A stretch of DNA of 64,000 nt from Pycnopodia helianthoides (GCA_032158295.1 CM063253.1:7471001-7535000); one strand, 5' to 3'. Counted from the first letter of the stretch, positions 11,373 through 63,520 are shown. The notes: generated by a model from the sequence alone, not told the origin. A program made the numbers and translations.

Positions 11373-12230
11373 TTCGTACTATATTACGGACACCGAAAGT
11401 GACATAGGCTTTGCCTTTTACATCCTTGAAATTACAGGTTTGTCGAGAGAAACTCGATTATGAATCCTTGAATTTGGTGACTAAATCAATTTGGACAATC
11501 ACCACTTTTTTATGCAGAAATAAGGACTTTATTCAACTGTTAGTAAATCTATTTTTACAGACTTCAATAGAATAGACTCTGTTCAGTGCTCAATCACAAG
11601 ATGGCGCTGTTTTGTGGAGGGGGGGGGCTGGGGGGTTGTTAAACATGAAAACATGAACAATTTACTTCCAGAAAAGTTAATCAGGACTTGCTGATTACTA
11701 TCTGTAAAAAGCAGACGACATTTGTGTTTCTGTCGTTCTCTCCACTTGTTTCTTTATTGTTTCTTTATTTTGCCCATTTGTGATTTACATTACAGGCCTA
11801 TAATTAGTATTGCTTAATCATTTTGGTAATGCTAATATTAAGTGAAAGCTGTTAAAATCCATACCGATCCAGACCCAAATTCCAGAGAGCTGTTTTAAGG
11901 TTCTCAAAAAATGAGAACTGTTGTTTTCACTCAATACTGGTAAAAGGAAAGTTATTGCACATTTGAAACAAAAGGTTTGCGTTATTTTTATTCATTTAGA
12001 TAAGAACAAATGTCCATCAGTTGTGATGCTGCATGTCAACACCAGGAACTTCCTGCAAAAAAATCAAAGTGTCCTCTGCCAAAACTATGAGAAGAGGAGC
12101 TTTCAGATAACACATAATTAGTCTCTAAATTGGATGTTTTTATTTTTTGAACAATTGGATGTGGTTTTTTTTTCAACATAGAGTGTTTAAGACTTTACAT
12201 CACATTGATATTAAGGCCAATGTTCTGGGC
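11373..12230. other. Intergenic A/T-rich sequence
   Basis: No gene or clear repeat is recognised. It has a G-run at about 11618-11634 (GGAGGGGGGGGGCTGGGGGG) and T-rich tracts. Confidence 0.5.
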
Positions 12231-12420
12231 CCAATTTCATGGCTCTGCTTACCGTAAGCAAAGAATTGGCATTTACTGAAGCAGGGAATTCCGCGCTTAC
12301 GTCAAGCGTTTTTTCACGGGTTACACATGCTAGCACAGAAATTCCGCTTGCAGAGTAAGCGGAGAATGGTGATCGCAAGCGCAGAATTCGGCGGTAAGCA
12401 GAGCCTAGAAATTGGGCCAA
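12231..12420. mobile_element. CCCAATTTCAT-type element (family H)
   Basis: GGCCCAATTTCATGGCTCTGCTTACCGTAAGC at the left and GCGGTAAGCAGAGCCTAGAAATTGGGCC at the right form an inverted pair with GCGCTTAC/GTAAGCG repeats inside. Confidence 0.65.
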
Positions 12421-12728
12421 GATTGTCTTCACTTTATCAAAGTTCCTGATTCTGGCATGGGACGTCACTTGTCATTTGTTTTGGCCCCCCCCCTGTATTA
12501 ATGTATCAATACAGCCAAGTATTAATTATTTGTGTGTATTTCTAAACTGAGTTCATTTATTTATATGACATTGGAAATAGTTTTGTGATCATATGAAAGT
12601 TATCATCAATCAATTCTCAAGCTAAAGCTTTAGTAGCAATAAGAAATGTATCCTAAAGATCAAAGTATCTCATTGGTTTCTATTTTCTTTATAAGGAATT
12701 CCAAAACTTGGATCAATCTAGAAATGCT

Positions 12729-14160
12729 GATCACCAGCGATTAAGCCAGAATGTTTGAACAAAAATGCCAGGCTTAAGCCTTGTGATTTATCCCATTTTA
12801 GCCCATTTTTCAACAAAAATGCAAGGCAAGCCTTGTGATTTTATTAAATTTTAGCCCATTTTTCAACCAAAATGCAAGGCTTAAGCCTTGTGATTTTATT
12901 AAATTTTAGCCCATTTTTCGACAAATCAAGGCTAAAGCTTTGTGATTTTATCCGATTTTAGCCCATTTTTCAACAAAAATGCCTTGTGATTTTATTTGAT
13001 TTTAGGCCATTTTTCAACAAAAAATGCAAGGCCTAATTTTATTCGATCTTCTTAGCGTATTTTTTGACAAAAATGCAAGTCTTAAGCCTTGTGATTTTAC
13101 CCGATTTTAGCCCATTTTTCGACAAAAATGCAAGGCTTAAATAAAGCTTTGTGATTTTATTAAATTTTAGCCTATTTTCAACAAAAATGCAAGGCCTAAT
13201 TTTATTCGATCTTCTTAGCGTATTTTTTGACAAAAATGCAAGTCTTAAGCCTTGTGATTTTATTAAATTTTAGCCCATTTTTCGACAAAAATGCAAGGCT
13301 TAAGCCTTGTGATTTTATTAAATTTTAGCCTATTTTCAACAAAAATGCAAGGCCTAATTTTATTCGATCTTCTTAGCGTATTTTTTGACAAAAATGCAAG
13401 TCTTAAGCCTTGTGATTTTACCCGATTTTAGCCCATTTTTCGACAAAAATGCAAGGCTTAAATAAAGCTTTGTGATTTTATTAAATTTTAGCCTATTTTC
13501 AACAAAAATGCAAGGCCTAATTTTATTCGATCTTCTTAGCGTATTTTTTGACAAAAATGCAAGTCTTAAGCCTTGTGATTTTATTAAATTTTAGCCCATT
13601 TTTCGACAAAAATGCAACTAGCCTTGTGAATTTTATAAATTTTAGCCATTTTTGACAAAATGCAAGGCTTAAATTAAGCTTGTGATTTTACAGTTTTACC
13701 CATTTTTCAACAAAAATGCAAGTCTTAAGCCTTGTGATTTTACCCGATTTTAGGCTATTTTTCAACAAAAATCAAGCTTAAATTTTATCCGATTTGAGCC
13801 CATTTTTCAACAAAATGCAAGGCTTGTGATTTTATCCGATTTGAGCCCATTTTTCAACAAAAATGCAAGGCCTAATTTTTTTCGATCTTCTTAGCCCATT
13901 TTTTGACAAAAATGCAAGTCTTAAGCTGTGATTTTATCCGATTTTAGCCCATTTTTCGACAAAAATGCAAGGTACCGGGTATAGTCTGCTGCCTTGTGAT
14001 TTTATCCGATTTTAGACCATTTTTCTAGATGATTTTATCCATTTTCTTACCCCCTTTTTTTGACAAAAATGCCTTGTGATTTTATCTAATTACTTGGCCC
14101 TTTTTTCAACAAAAATGCAAAGCCTTGTAATTTGATGCATCTTTAGCCCATTTTTGACAT
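12729..14160. repeat. Tandem array of about 55-bp units with 321-bp higher-order repeat
   Basis: The basic unit reads roughly CAACAAAAATGCAAGGCTTA, then AGCCTTGTGATTTTAT, then TAAATTTTAGCCCATTTTT. Many units carry the 16-bp perfect palindrome CAAGGCTTAAGCCTTG. Bases 13039-13233 recur identically at 13360-13554, a shift of 321 bp. The marker GCAAGGCCTAATTTTATTCG occurs at about 13026, 13189, 13347 and 13510, spacings 163, 158 and 163. The array decays at both ends. Confidence 0.92.
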
Positions 14161-15430
14161 GGTGCAGTGCATATTTTAGGTGACGCAGTGCATAGTTTAG
14201 GTGACGCATGCGTTTTTCAGGCCTGGACCAGACTATGGGCAGACAGTAACTGTGTGTACTGTCAGTGCAAGAGGGTCTGTATAAATTCAGACTGGCTAAA
14301 ACCTTCTTAAGACATACTAAAAGGCTTTATTCCATGATAAAGACTATAAATCGCAATTGCAAGTGAATTGTGGGCAGTTACTCTAATATTTGTACCACCA
14401 AAGTACAGTCAAACTAGTTCAAACAATAAGTTAAACACTCATTATGCTGATTATTTTAATACCGTTTTAGTGATGAGTGATTTCCATGAATGCTTCTGTA
14501 AGAACAGGAGCACAGCAGCCTTGACACAACCGGCATTCACATTATATACACCTTATATAATGGATTTCTTTAACCTTTCAATCGAATGAGAGACTTTGGA
14601 GCGCTAGGCGGCAGCAGACTTACCAGGTAGATTTCCTTTGTGTACGTAGCTCTGAGCATGCGCACATTTCCGAGAACAATGGATTTACCAGGTATAGTCT
14701 GCTGCCACCTAGTGTCGCCAAAGTCTCCTATTCACCCAATGTCATCACCCAAGAGAAACCGTGGTTGTGCTATTTAGTGATTCAGATGCCCAGTGTGTTA
14801 CTGTGCAGGGCCAATTCTAGGCTATATGCTAGTATGCAGTTAGACACCACATCTTCACATGCAGTTTGACTCCCAAAATGGCAGATCGTGCCAGACAGTC
14901 CTAGTTAGGCGATATGTCGGTGCAAGGGATCAATATGGATACTGGTCGGACATTTTGGCCTAGCTGCTTCACCTCAGACGTGGGATGACCCTGCTCGTAA
15001 AAATCTTACCTTACTTGTAAATGTGTGAGAAATAAGACAAGTGTTCACACAGTCATTGTCTATTTAACAAGTTTAGCCCCTCTGTTGTTTTACAAATAAC
15101 AAACATCAAAAAGAGGTAGAACAAATTTTTTGCCTGATGTTTGATGTAGAAATATAACATGGTTTGAGGGTGAACAGTCAATATTAGCTCCTCGGGGTAT
15201 GGAAGTTGTACAAACTAATTCACAAGGCTAAGCCGAGGTAACCAGTTCGTCAACTTCCTATACCAAAGGGGGAACACCCAAAATAACTTGTTCTATTTGG
15301 TTTACTATACCTCATACTTCTCTAGATCAGTATCATAGAGCTCGTGAAATGGGGAATGTCATTGACGTTTGTCACCTGCTTTAGCTCTATAGGGCGATGT
15401 TTACGCGTGATGAGTAACACCCATGCAATA
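14161..15430. other. Intergenic sequence between the convergent genes
   Basis: It starts with a short GACGCAGTGCATA-type repeat (about 14160-14215) and contains MITE L copy 2. The rest has no recognised feature. Confidence 0.5.
14588..14730. mobile_element. Hairpin MITE family L, copy 2
   Basis: It begins GAGACTTTGGAGCGCTAGGC and ends with the complement GCCACCTAGTGTCGCCAAAGTCTC, with the same GAGCATGCGCACATT centre as 4707-4850. Confidence 0.65.
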
Positions 15431-15622
15431 GTTCGTAAAGCACGTGTGTAGTAGACTATTGCACATGCGATATTCTACTAGGCATGTGTATTTACCCTGT
15501 GCATGACTGTTGTCATGCACATGCGAAGGTCTACAACGCATGGGTATTTACCCTGTGCATGACTGATGCACAAGCGACGGTCTACTGCACATGCGTATAT
15601 AACCTGTGCAGGAATACTGGCA
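15431..15622. repeat. Tandem repeat, about 60-bp unit, three copies
   Basis: The unit CATGCG..GGTCTAC..GCATG.GTATTTACCCTGTGCATGACTG repeats with CACATGCG / CGCATGTG palindromic blocks. Confidence 0.7.
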
Positions 15623-15961
15623 CGCCTTCTGCATAAACAGCAATAGTGAAGGAACCAGATGATCATGAATATGAAGTAAAGTCATTCTAACTACACCCTC
15701 ACCTACATGTACCATCCACCCTGAAAGTATATCTACACAAAGTCATTGGTGAGTATCCACACAAAATTCAATAATGCTATGTATGTACACTTATTTACAA
15801 CACGTAAATAATTATCAATTTACATCAAGAATACTTTACACCTGCTCAAGATAAAAAAAACCAGGGCCGAATTACATAGAGCAGCTTAGCACAAAAAGTA
15901 GCAAAGCACAACAAATTTATGCTAGCCAGAATAAGGTTGCCAGAATAAGGTTACTATAATG

Positions 15962-16312
15962 TTGTGGCCGAGCGGATAAGAACCTCGGACTCGAGCTCTG
16001 GTGTTTCTGATCAGCAGAGTGTTGATTCGAGTCCCAGTCGTGACACTTCAGTAAGACACTCGACCATTATTGCTGCCAGTACACAGTCCAGTACACTTAT
16101 CGTAAAGAGAAGGGGCTCGTCCCTGTGTTCCTGGTTTGATTGGCAGCATATTGCGCCACAGCACCTTGTAAACCCATTACATGGTGCTCTAAATGAATAA
16201 GCCTAATGCTTCAAAAACGTAGCTCCACATACCTGGCAGGAAAAAATATCAGCGCTTTTATACGCCTGTATTAAGCACTATATAAATGCAAGGTACTATT
16301 ATTATTATTATT
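15962..16312 (+). mobile_element. tRNA-derived SINE, near full length
   Basis: The head GTGGCCGAGCGGATAAGA..CTCGGACTCGAG..GATTCGAGTCCCAGTC looks like a tRNA-Leu or -Ser class sequence with A box and B box. The body matches 7690-7945 and the ATTATTATTATT tail closes it. It lies just downstream of the stop of the - strand receptor, so it may fall in or near that gene's 3' UTR. Confidence 0.82.
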
Positions 16313-16408
16313 ACCCAAAATACCTCGTCACATGTACAATCTGTGACTGGTATCCTTCTTATTTTTGCTCAGCTGAACGCTTTAAGCAATCATTTGTGCA
16401 GTAAATTC

Positions 16409-56752
<40,344 letters not shown>

Positions 56753-56999
56753 CTGTATCGTGGAAGGTGGAAAGCGAAAGGAAAAGCAAAAGATATTTAA
56801 TAATTTAATAATTTCACACTGGAAAACACTTATCTTACACCCACTTGCAAAACTTACCATCGGCGTTTGGATATTAATAAAATGAATGGATGGTTTCATT
56901 CATTTTTTTCTCAGTATCACTCTAAATACGCCCGGGTCAGAATTGTTTAATTTCTTTAATTTTTGTGTTTAAATGAGACATCGCCAAACTCACAAGGCC

Positions 57000-57430
57000 G
57001 GACGGCAACTTCAAGGTGAGGGCTACACTTAACTGATCTGCCGACCTAAATCAACTGTCACCATCAGGGGCACGTTGCCACCTACTCCTGGGGCTGAAAC
57101 AGGGTTATATAATGTAAGTATACCCCCTTCACAGTCCGTGTAAGGATGTAGGCATGGGTATCACCCACTAGGAGCCTGGGTGGTAGAGCAGAATGCACTA
57201 CCTTCACCTCCTGGGTCAGAATTGATCCAGATTAGGGGCATCAGGGGGCCTGACCCATTACCGGGTCAGGCTGGCCCGGAAAGAGGTTAACAATTGGATT
57301 ATTGACTACAATTCTGCATCATTTAGAACCATTGCTGGGTCATTCTGAAACAGATTCCGGGTCATACTGGACCCAGAAATGGGTCAGGCCCCACAGGACC
57401 CGGATCCCCGGTCGTTTTTAGAGTGTACAG
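57000..57430. repeat. SINE family J body next to TGACCC element copy 2
   Basis: The SINE J block is 57000-57215 (reverse). At 57200-57425 TGACCC/GGGTCA blocks in both orientations end GTCGTTTTTAGAGTG. Confidence 0.65.
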
Positions 57431-58241
57431 AAGCAGTCAGATTCCAAATTGTTACAAAGATTACAAGATTACAAACTGTGTGTATAATGTGAAGACAAAA
57501 TAATATGAAGGTAACATTGCAGAGGGACTCCAGAGACACTGAGCATTTTTAGTCATGTGGTTGTGAGGATCACTTTCTTACTGTCATCCCAACAAACTTC
57601 CTTTGAAATATGTTTTGCTTCAAACGCTACAGTCTTTGATAAATGCTTAAAAAAACAGTGAAAACTGAAGGTTCTTTCCCCACTGTTTTCACGTGACGAC
57701 TCCGACGACTGACTGAGTCACAGGTTTGTTATTACTTTCATGAATACGTTCAATTACATGCAGTGCAGATATTGGTCTATATCACCAATGATGTCCGTGT
57801 GTTTTCTGATGTGTAGTTTTTCTCTCCTCTCACAGTGTGACGCTTGAAGTAGTATTTAAAATTTATGCAAAAAATAAGATTCCGCGATTGTTTGACCGCA
57901 CAATTTAACTCCAACGGGAGTCAATACTTCTTTGTTTTGTTTTTTAAATCAATCGTGTTGAAATATTCACACAAACGCGAGCCGAATATGATGGTAATCT
58001 CAAGTTCAACCCTTTGATCATGAAATATTTATAAGCAGTCGCCATAGCAGCCGGATCAGATATTAGTCCACCATCGACCGGTCAGGGGAAAAAATTCTAC
58101 AAAGCGGCGCGTCTCGTTGATTGTCAAGGTTTGTGGTATTATAGGGAGGCAGTTACAGGGGCGAGTTTTATCGCCCCGCCCGGTCGTTTTCGCGAGGTCG
58201 ATGCGGCCGCGTGGACGTATAGCTTTGTCGACCACAAGCTT
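57431..58241. other. Upstream region of the - strand gene, with a CpG-rich patch
   Basis: Bases 58080-58230 are GC-rich with many CpG (GCGGCGCGTC, GGCCGCGTGGACG). No exon could be assigned. It could be a regulatory or 5' non-coding patch (inference). Confidence 0.3.
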
Positions 58242-58965
58242 AAAAGGTATTATACAGGATTGGTAAGGATAAAAACATCATTGTTTAATTGCAGTCTGAA
58301 AGCTTAATGATTACGAAGTTCAAACTAGAACCATTTTTTTGTCTGTGACATGTTTCCCTCTGAAATAAGTCATATTCGAGAAAAACTGTTACTGCACATA
58401 AACCTAAATAAAACCTTGAGATAAATTTTTTTTTTAAATGGAACAACTGATTTCGGTTGCTTAAACCAAAATTTAGGTCAATGTGTTTACATGCTGAAAA
58501 TCGAGCATGGTTCTTCACTATTTTCTCCTGACTCAGTCCCACAACGGATTAAAGGCAGGACATACTTTTGGTAATTGTCTAGTATCCTCACTTGGGGATC
58601 CCAACATACGCATAAAACAACTGAAAATTTGGGCTCAATTGGTCATCGAAGTTGCAAGAAAATAATGAAAGAAAAAATTACCCTTGTTGCATAAATGAAA
58701 AGGGATTCATGCCAGCCTTTCTCAGAATTTACCTCTTTCACATAAACTACACTTCAGAGGGAGTCATTTCTCACAGTGTTTTATGCTTTCGGTAGCTCTC
58801 AGGTGCTCCTTACCAAGTAAGTTTTTATGGTAATGTATTTCTTGAGTGATTACCAAAAGTATCTTCTGCCTTTAAACGCAAATGTTATGGTTGATTTGTA
58901 CAAAACACGAACGCTGTCTGCAACTATTTTGTCAGCTCCACCAAGCATGTCTAATCCCTTCAACA
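58242..58965. mobile_element. MITE family D split by a nested family B copy
   Basis: Left half 58242-58548 (TTAAAAGGTATTATACAGGATTGGTAAGG) and right remnant 58876-58965 (GGTTGATTTGTACAAAACACGAAC .. CAGCTCCACCAAGC) match 34996-35376. Family B fills the gap. Confidence 0.82.
58549..58875. mobile_element. MITE family B nested in family D
   Basis: TTAA-AGGCAGGACATACTTTTGGTAATTG ... GATTACCAAAAGTATCTTCTGCCT-TTAA. Confidence 0.88.
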
Positions 58966-59464
58966 GTGTTGTTTGCTCATTTTTCTTGTTATATCCATTT
59001 ATTTATTTACAAGTTATCAATCATGTGCACTGTCTTAGCATACGTCAACTATCCGCATGTATTTTCCACCAAAGGTTGAGCCTGCAATAGACTAGAGCTG
59101 ACGTGTTTTAATGCCTTCTCTTTCTGTGTTTTCCTAATTTCACTGAAGTTTACTTAAGGGCAACATTATAAAGAAATTTAAAATAAATGTCACATGTGAA
59201 AGCTTAAACTGAACACAGTGTCTTCTTGCTGCGAAAAAAAGCAACAAAACTGTCACGGTTTTTGTTTATTCACAAGAACGTCGAGTCCGCCCACACGGTT
59301 TAGCGAGGTGACAGCTGGTATTATATAAAGGTGACATTAATCATTAAATCAACCACGTCTATATCAACAATGTATCACAATGAAAAAAGCAAGATTCTAA
59401 CGACATTTTATTTGTGACTGTTAACATTTGTTGCGGATTAGTTGTGAGCGATATTTTATAGAAC

Positions 59465-59645
59465 AGCTTTAGAGCTGCGCACAAAAAGCGGCTATAAGCA
59501 CAATTTTGTGTTGCTTACCAGAATAAGGTTATCAGCCAAAATACCTTTTCACAAGTACCATCTGTGACTGGTATCTTGCTCATTTTTGCTTAGCAGAAAT
59601 CGGTAGTAAACTTGTCTGCTTACGCAGCTCCATAAAATTGGGACG
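59465..59645. mobile_element. CCCAATTTCAT-type element (family H)
   Basis: TAGAACAGCTTTAGAGCTGCGCAC .. GCTTACGCAGCTCCATAAAATTGGG with CAGAATAAGGTTA and TTGCTTAG internal blocks. Confidence 0.6.
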
Positions 59646-59846
59646 CGTACTCCGTATCCCTTGGTTTGCTGTTTGTCTACAAAAACCATTTATTTGAATG
59701 ACCGTTACTTTGCTAAAACTAAGCAAAAGGACGAATAGTACGTACGCAACAATCGACACAGTGGCGGTGTATACACCTGTTGCCAATAGCAACATCACAT
59801 TATTTTCCCGCCAAAACCATGACTCTGACGGTTGTTGTTTAACTTT

Positions 59847-60275
59847 CTTAAAGGTGGGCCATAGATTGTTTTTTGTCAACGTAATGCTGAGCTATTGGCA
59901 AAATTATAAAGAAAGATACACTTAAAGTCACATGTGGAAGTTTCAGCTGAATACAGTGTCTACTCGCTGAGAAAGCGGCAAAAAAACACCCCCAAAACAC
60001 AGTCACGGTATTTTCACAAGAACATCGAATCCATCCACGTTTAGCGGGGTGACAGTGGCTACCAACCGCATCTCTGGCCGCAGCATTTGCAAACGGACAC
60101 CAACCTTCGAGCGTATCTCAGATTAAAATGTTTTGGGGTGAACAGTTATCAAAACCATAGGCCTATTACTTCGAAGGGAATCCTTTCTCAAACAGCTGCA
60201 GTGCTTTTCAACATGTAAGTTTTTATGGTCATTATTAGTTTAGCAATCTGTGACATCATATACCTTTAAAGTTGC
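59847..60275. repeat. Family F repeat, second copy
   Basis: TTGTTTTTTGTCAACG .. ATTATAAAGAAAGATACACTTAAAGTCACATGTG .. AAATGTTTTGGGGTGAACAGTT .. CATACCTTTAA. A shorter copy lies at about 59150-59340. Confidence 0.7.
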
Positions 60276-61357
60276 AGCTGACAATGATGTATCTGACGAG
60301 AACTGTCCTAGAGCCTTAAAAGAGATCAAGCAATGAATATTCATGCTCGAAAGAGGATTATAAATGGTTGTTACAACTCTTCATAAGACCAATAGTGAGT
60401 GTACAATGTCATTTAAAGCTAATACTAAAATGACTTAATCCTGCACTGAGGGCCACTGCCATTGACTGTCATTGACTGTCACTGATACAATTTAATATGT
60501 CCATTGTCATAAGAGGACCACACTGTCCGGCTCAAATGTCACGATATCGTAAGCTGGACAATGCCACACGTCCTAGAGGTGGTGTCAATCGACACTGGGT
60601 CAGAGATTTGGTTCAGAAGGGGGCAGGACAAAACTCTGCCAGCATCCTTTGTGTATAAAATCGGCATGTCAATTGTCAATGGTAGATGAGACCAAACTAT
60701 ACAAACTTATTCAATTAAGCAAACAAATTAACCCAGGCAATACATGGACATGTATACAACACATTTAGATATAAAAATCGTAGAAGAAAAATAAAACAAA
60801 TCGATCCTCCTAACCTATGGACAACGCTTTTCAGCATGTGCTGATAACGTACAACAGGCCGTTGCACCCAAAACAGGTCCCTCGCTGCAGGGTTTTAAAG
60901 CACATTTTCTGCATCAGTGAATGCCAGGGTTACTTTTTCCAAGCAGTTTTCTGCAACCATGAGAATTGGTCCGAACATACAATCACCCCAAAGCCTTCGA
61001 ACGATAACCCTTAGCATTTTGCTAATAATATCTGCGAAGACAATCGACGAAACGGCTAGCCCTCTAGCCAAGTGCACTGATGCAATACCCGTCCACATGA
61101 ACACAAATTCCTGCTGGCTAAATTAGATATCTTTCTTTTATAGACACGCTAACTAAATGACACACGCTTCAAACCATAGCTTGTGACATTTTCTAAAGTT
61201 CGAAATTTATCTCTCTCTTCAATGCCAACGTCTCAGTCTCGTCAGCTTTCTTCCTCTTCGTCATCAAGGTGTCAGTTTTTATCCCCCAATATTATGAATC
61301 TGAGAAACGTTTCTGTCAGAAAATTCTATGCATTCGGTGTCAATGTTTTGCAAGTTG
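60276..61357. other. Region without assigned gene
   Basis: Bases 60880-61110 are open on both strands (about 70 codons each) but match no domain I recognise, and no clear splice context decides between them. Confidence 0.3.
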
Positions 61358-61766
61358 TTAAAGGCAAAGTATACCTTTGGTTTTTGGAAACGTTCGATTG
61401 TTTTAATACTATTAATGTAGATATTATATAGGCTGTGAACATTTCAATAACTGTGAACATTTCATTTCAAGAGGTGGTAGCGTGTTTGAGATATCGCCCA
61501 AAATCTGGAGCGGTTTTTATGTCCACGCATGAAGAATAATCCCTATTACAGGAATACACAATCTGAGAAATTTTCTGACAGAAACGTTTCTCAGATTCAA
61601 ATATTGGGGGATAAAAACTGACATCTTTTTCCATATCCACTTTTTTTTTAATTGAAATATTTCTCAAAATGCTTTATACTATCGAAAGTTGCTGTACTTT
61701 TAACCAAGTAAGTTTTTCTTGCCATACATTTTTAGAGTGATAACCAATCGTATACCTTCCCTTTAA
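61358..61766. mobile_element. MITE family E, followed directly by family G
   Basis: TTAA-AGGCAAAGTATACCTTTGG ... CCAATCGTATACCTTCCCT-TTAA. Family G begins at the same TTAA. Confidence 0.85.
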
Positions 61767-62100
61767 AGGTACGGCCATCCTTTGGTAGTGACCTCGAAAT
61801 AGGGTTCGATTTCTATCTGAAAGCTCACTTGTTATAAAGATGGTAATGGTAGTAAGCATGCTGCGAAATTATTTCGTCTGAAATGCCACCGTTGATTAGA
61901 AGTCAATACAAGTATGTCGACAACAATTTGAATCTCCAAAACTCAACTTCTCAAGGCGAGTTTTGGAGATTAACATTTTTCCGTGGTGTCCGTTTGTGAA
62001 TGCTGCGGTCGGAGATGCGGTTGGTACCCACGTGGTCTAGCTAGAGACGTGGATGGGCTAGACGCTCTTGATGACATGAATATTAAACCGTGACAGGGTT
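61763..62100. repeat. Family G element, copy 1
   Basis: AAAGGTACGGCCATCCTTTGGTAGTGACCTCG .. CATGCTGCGAAATTATTTCGTCTGAAATGCC .. hairpin GAATCTCCAAAACTC../..GAGTTTTGGAGATT .. GTGGTGTCCGT. Confidence 0.72.
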
Positions 62101-62183
62101 TTTTTGTCTAAAAAAGGAAAACACTGAACAACAGTGCAGTACAACATAGAAAACACTGTGTGTATCACCTCAAATCGCACCCC

Positions 62184-62223
62184 CACACACACACCACACA
62201 CACACACACCCACACACACAAGC
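62184..62223. repeat. (CA)n-like microsatellite
   Basis: CACACACACACC and related runs. Confidence 0.9.
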
Positions 62224-62394
62224 ACCCATCGTGATTGGAAACACAAGCAACTTGAAACATTAAAAAATGTTTCCTGTTTTATTTAAAACTTTCACTCCCA
62301 AACAAATTAAAAATTAATTCAGCTTTTAAAACAAACAGCTCTGAGAAACTTGGTCCAGTTCAAGCGACTACTGTTCGTCACGTCATGATTCAAG

Positions 62395-62571
62395 TCAGAT
62401 ATCTTGAAGTAATTGGGAATAGGCACACAATAAGAAAGCAGTATCGAAATCAATTTTTGTTATATGTCTATATAGCCAGCTTGCTATGGCGACGGGTTTT
62501 GTACAAAAAGCTTTGCATACGTCGCTCTGGAGAAGTCGGAGCGTCCGCGTGTAATTAGCTTCGCCTTCCAT
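62395..62571 (-). CDS. Candidate short coding exon, unassigned
   Basis: An ATG at 62571 in a fair context (AACAATATGG) opens MEGEANYTRTLRLLQSDVCK and continues about 58 codons to a stop. The G+C content is raised in 62480-62570. Leu spacing and length loosely resemble the start of a CARD/death-fold domain, but this is weak. It may be the first exon of an upstream gene or chance. Confidence 0.15.
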   Translation of the reverse strand: MEGEANYTRTLRLLQSDVCKAFCTKPVAIASWLYRHITKIDFDTAFLLCAYSQLLQDI

Positions 62572-62952
62572 ATTGTTAAAAGAGACACAGGATATCGCCA
62601 TGTGGTGACTTAATCAAGTCTAGTTTGACTTCTGGTATGGCTATATTATGTTCCAATAATCTGATTCAATTCTCACTCTCCACCCAACAATGGCAACAGG
62701 TATTGTTGCTGGGGAGGTGGGGGGGGGAGATTTTCCAAGACGTGCAATATTCCCAAGGTCAGAAAAAGAGACACCATGTACAAGATAATGATCATATCGA
62801 GTTTATTGACCAGTTATGCAGAGCCAGAGGGAAGTGACATGGGAGAATCTGTTTTGATCTCGTTGGCACGATAACATCACGCCTGGGAACGACTTTTTAA
62901 ACTACGAGATGTCAACACTTGGGTTTGAGATATTTAACTTGTTTAAGTGCCA

Positions 62953-63277
62953 TTAAAGGGAAGGTATACGTTTGGATATGGCTATCAAAACTGACTTGGT
63001 TGGAAGTACAGCAGCTTTCGATAGTATAAAGCATTTGAGAATCTTTTTTGGTTATGGGACAAATATATCAGTTTTTATCAGAACAAATTTGAATCTGAGA
63101 AGCGTTTCTGTCAGACACGTTTCTCAGATTGTGTTCCAATGGCGGATTGTTCTTCCTTTTCGGCGATATCTCAAAAACGCTACCACCTTTTGAAATGATA
63201 TTTTCACATGTTAGTTTTATTGTATATAGGATTAAAACAATTCGGTTCCAAAAACCAAAGGTATACTTTGCCTTTAA
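62953..63277. mobile_element. MITE family E, followed directly by family G
   Basis: TTAA-AGGGAAGGTATACGTTTGG ... CCAAAGGTATACTTTGCCT-TTAA, then family G at once. Confidence 0.88.
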
Positions 63278-63520
63278 AGGATATAGGGAGATATTTTGGT
63301 AATGGCCCCGAAGTCTATTTGTAATAAAGATGGTTTTGGGTTGAACTTTAAAAAAAGGCAGTAAGCATCCTGCGAAATTATTTTGTCTGAATTGCCCCCA
63401 TTGATTAGAGAATCATTATGTCAAAAATTTTGAATCTCCAAAGATCGCCTATGGCGACTATTGGAGATTCAAATTTGGGTGGTGTCCGTGTTTTAATGAT
63501 GTGGCTCGAGATGTGTAGTG
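63274..63520. repeat. Family G element, copy 2
   Basis: AAAGGATATAGGGAGATATTTTGGTAATGGCCCCG .. GCATCCTGCGAAATTATTTTGTCTGAATTGCC .. hairpin GAATCTCCAAAGATCG../..GGAGATTC .. GTGGTGTCCGTG. Confidence 0.72.

Noticed and set aside
13039..13554. Two identical 64-codon open frames on the - strand
   Set aside because: They are the two copies of the 321-bp higher-order tandem repeat, not duplicated genes.
60895..61126. Overlapping 69-codon open frames on both strands
   Set aside because: No recognisable domain, and neither strand has a convincing splice or start context.
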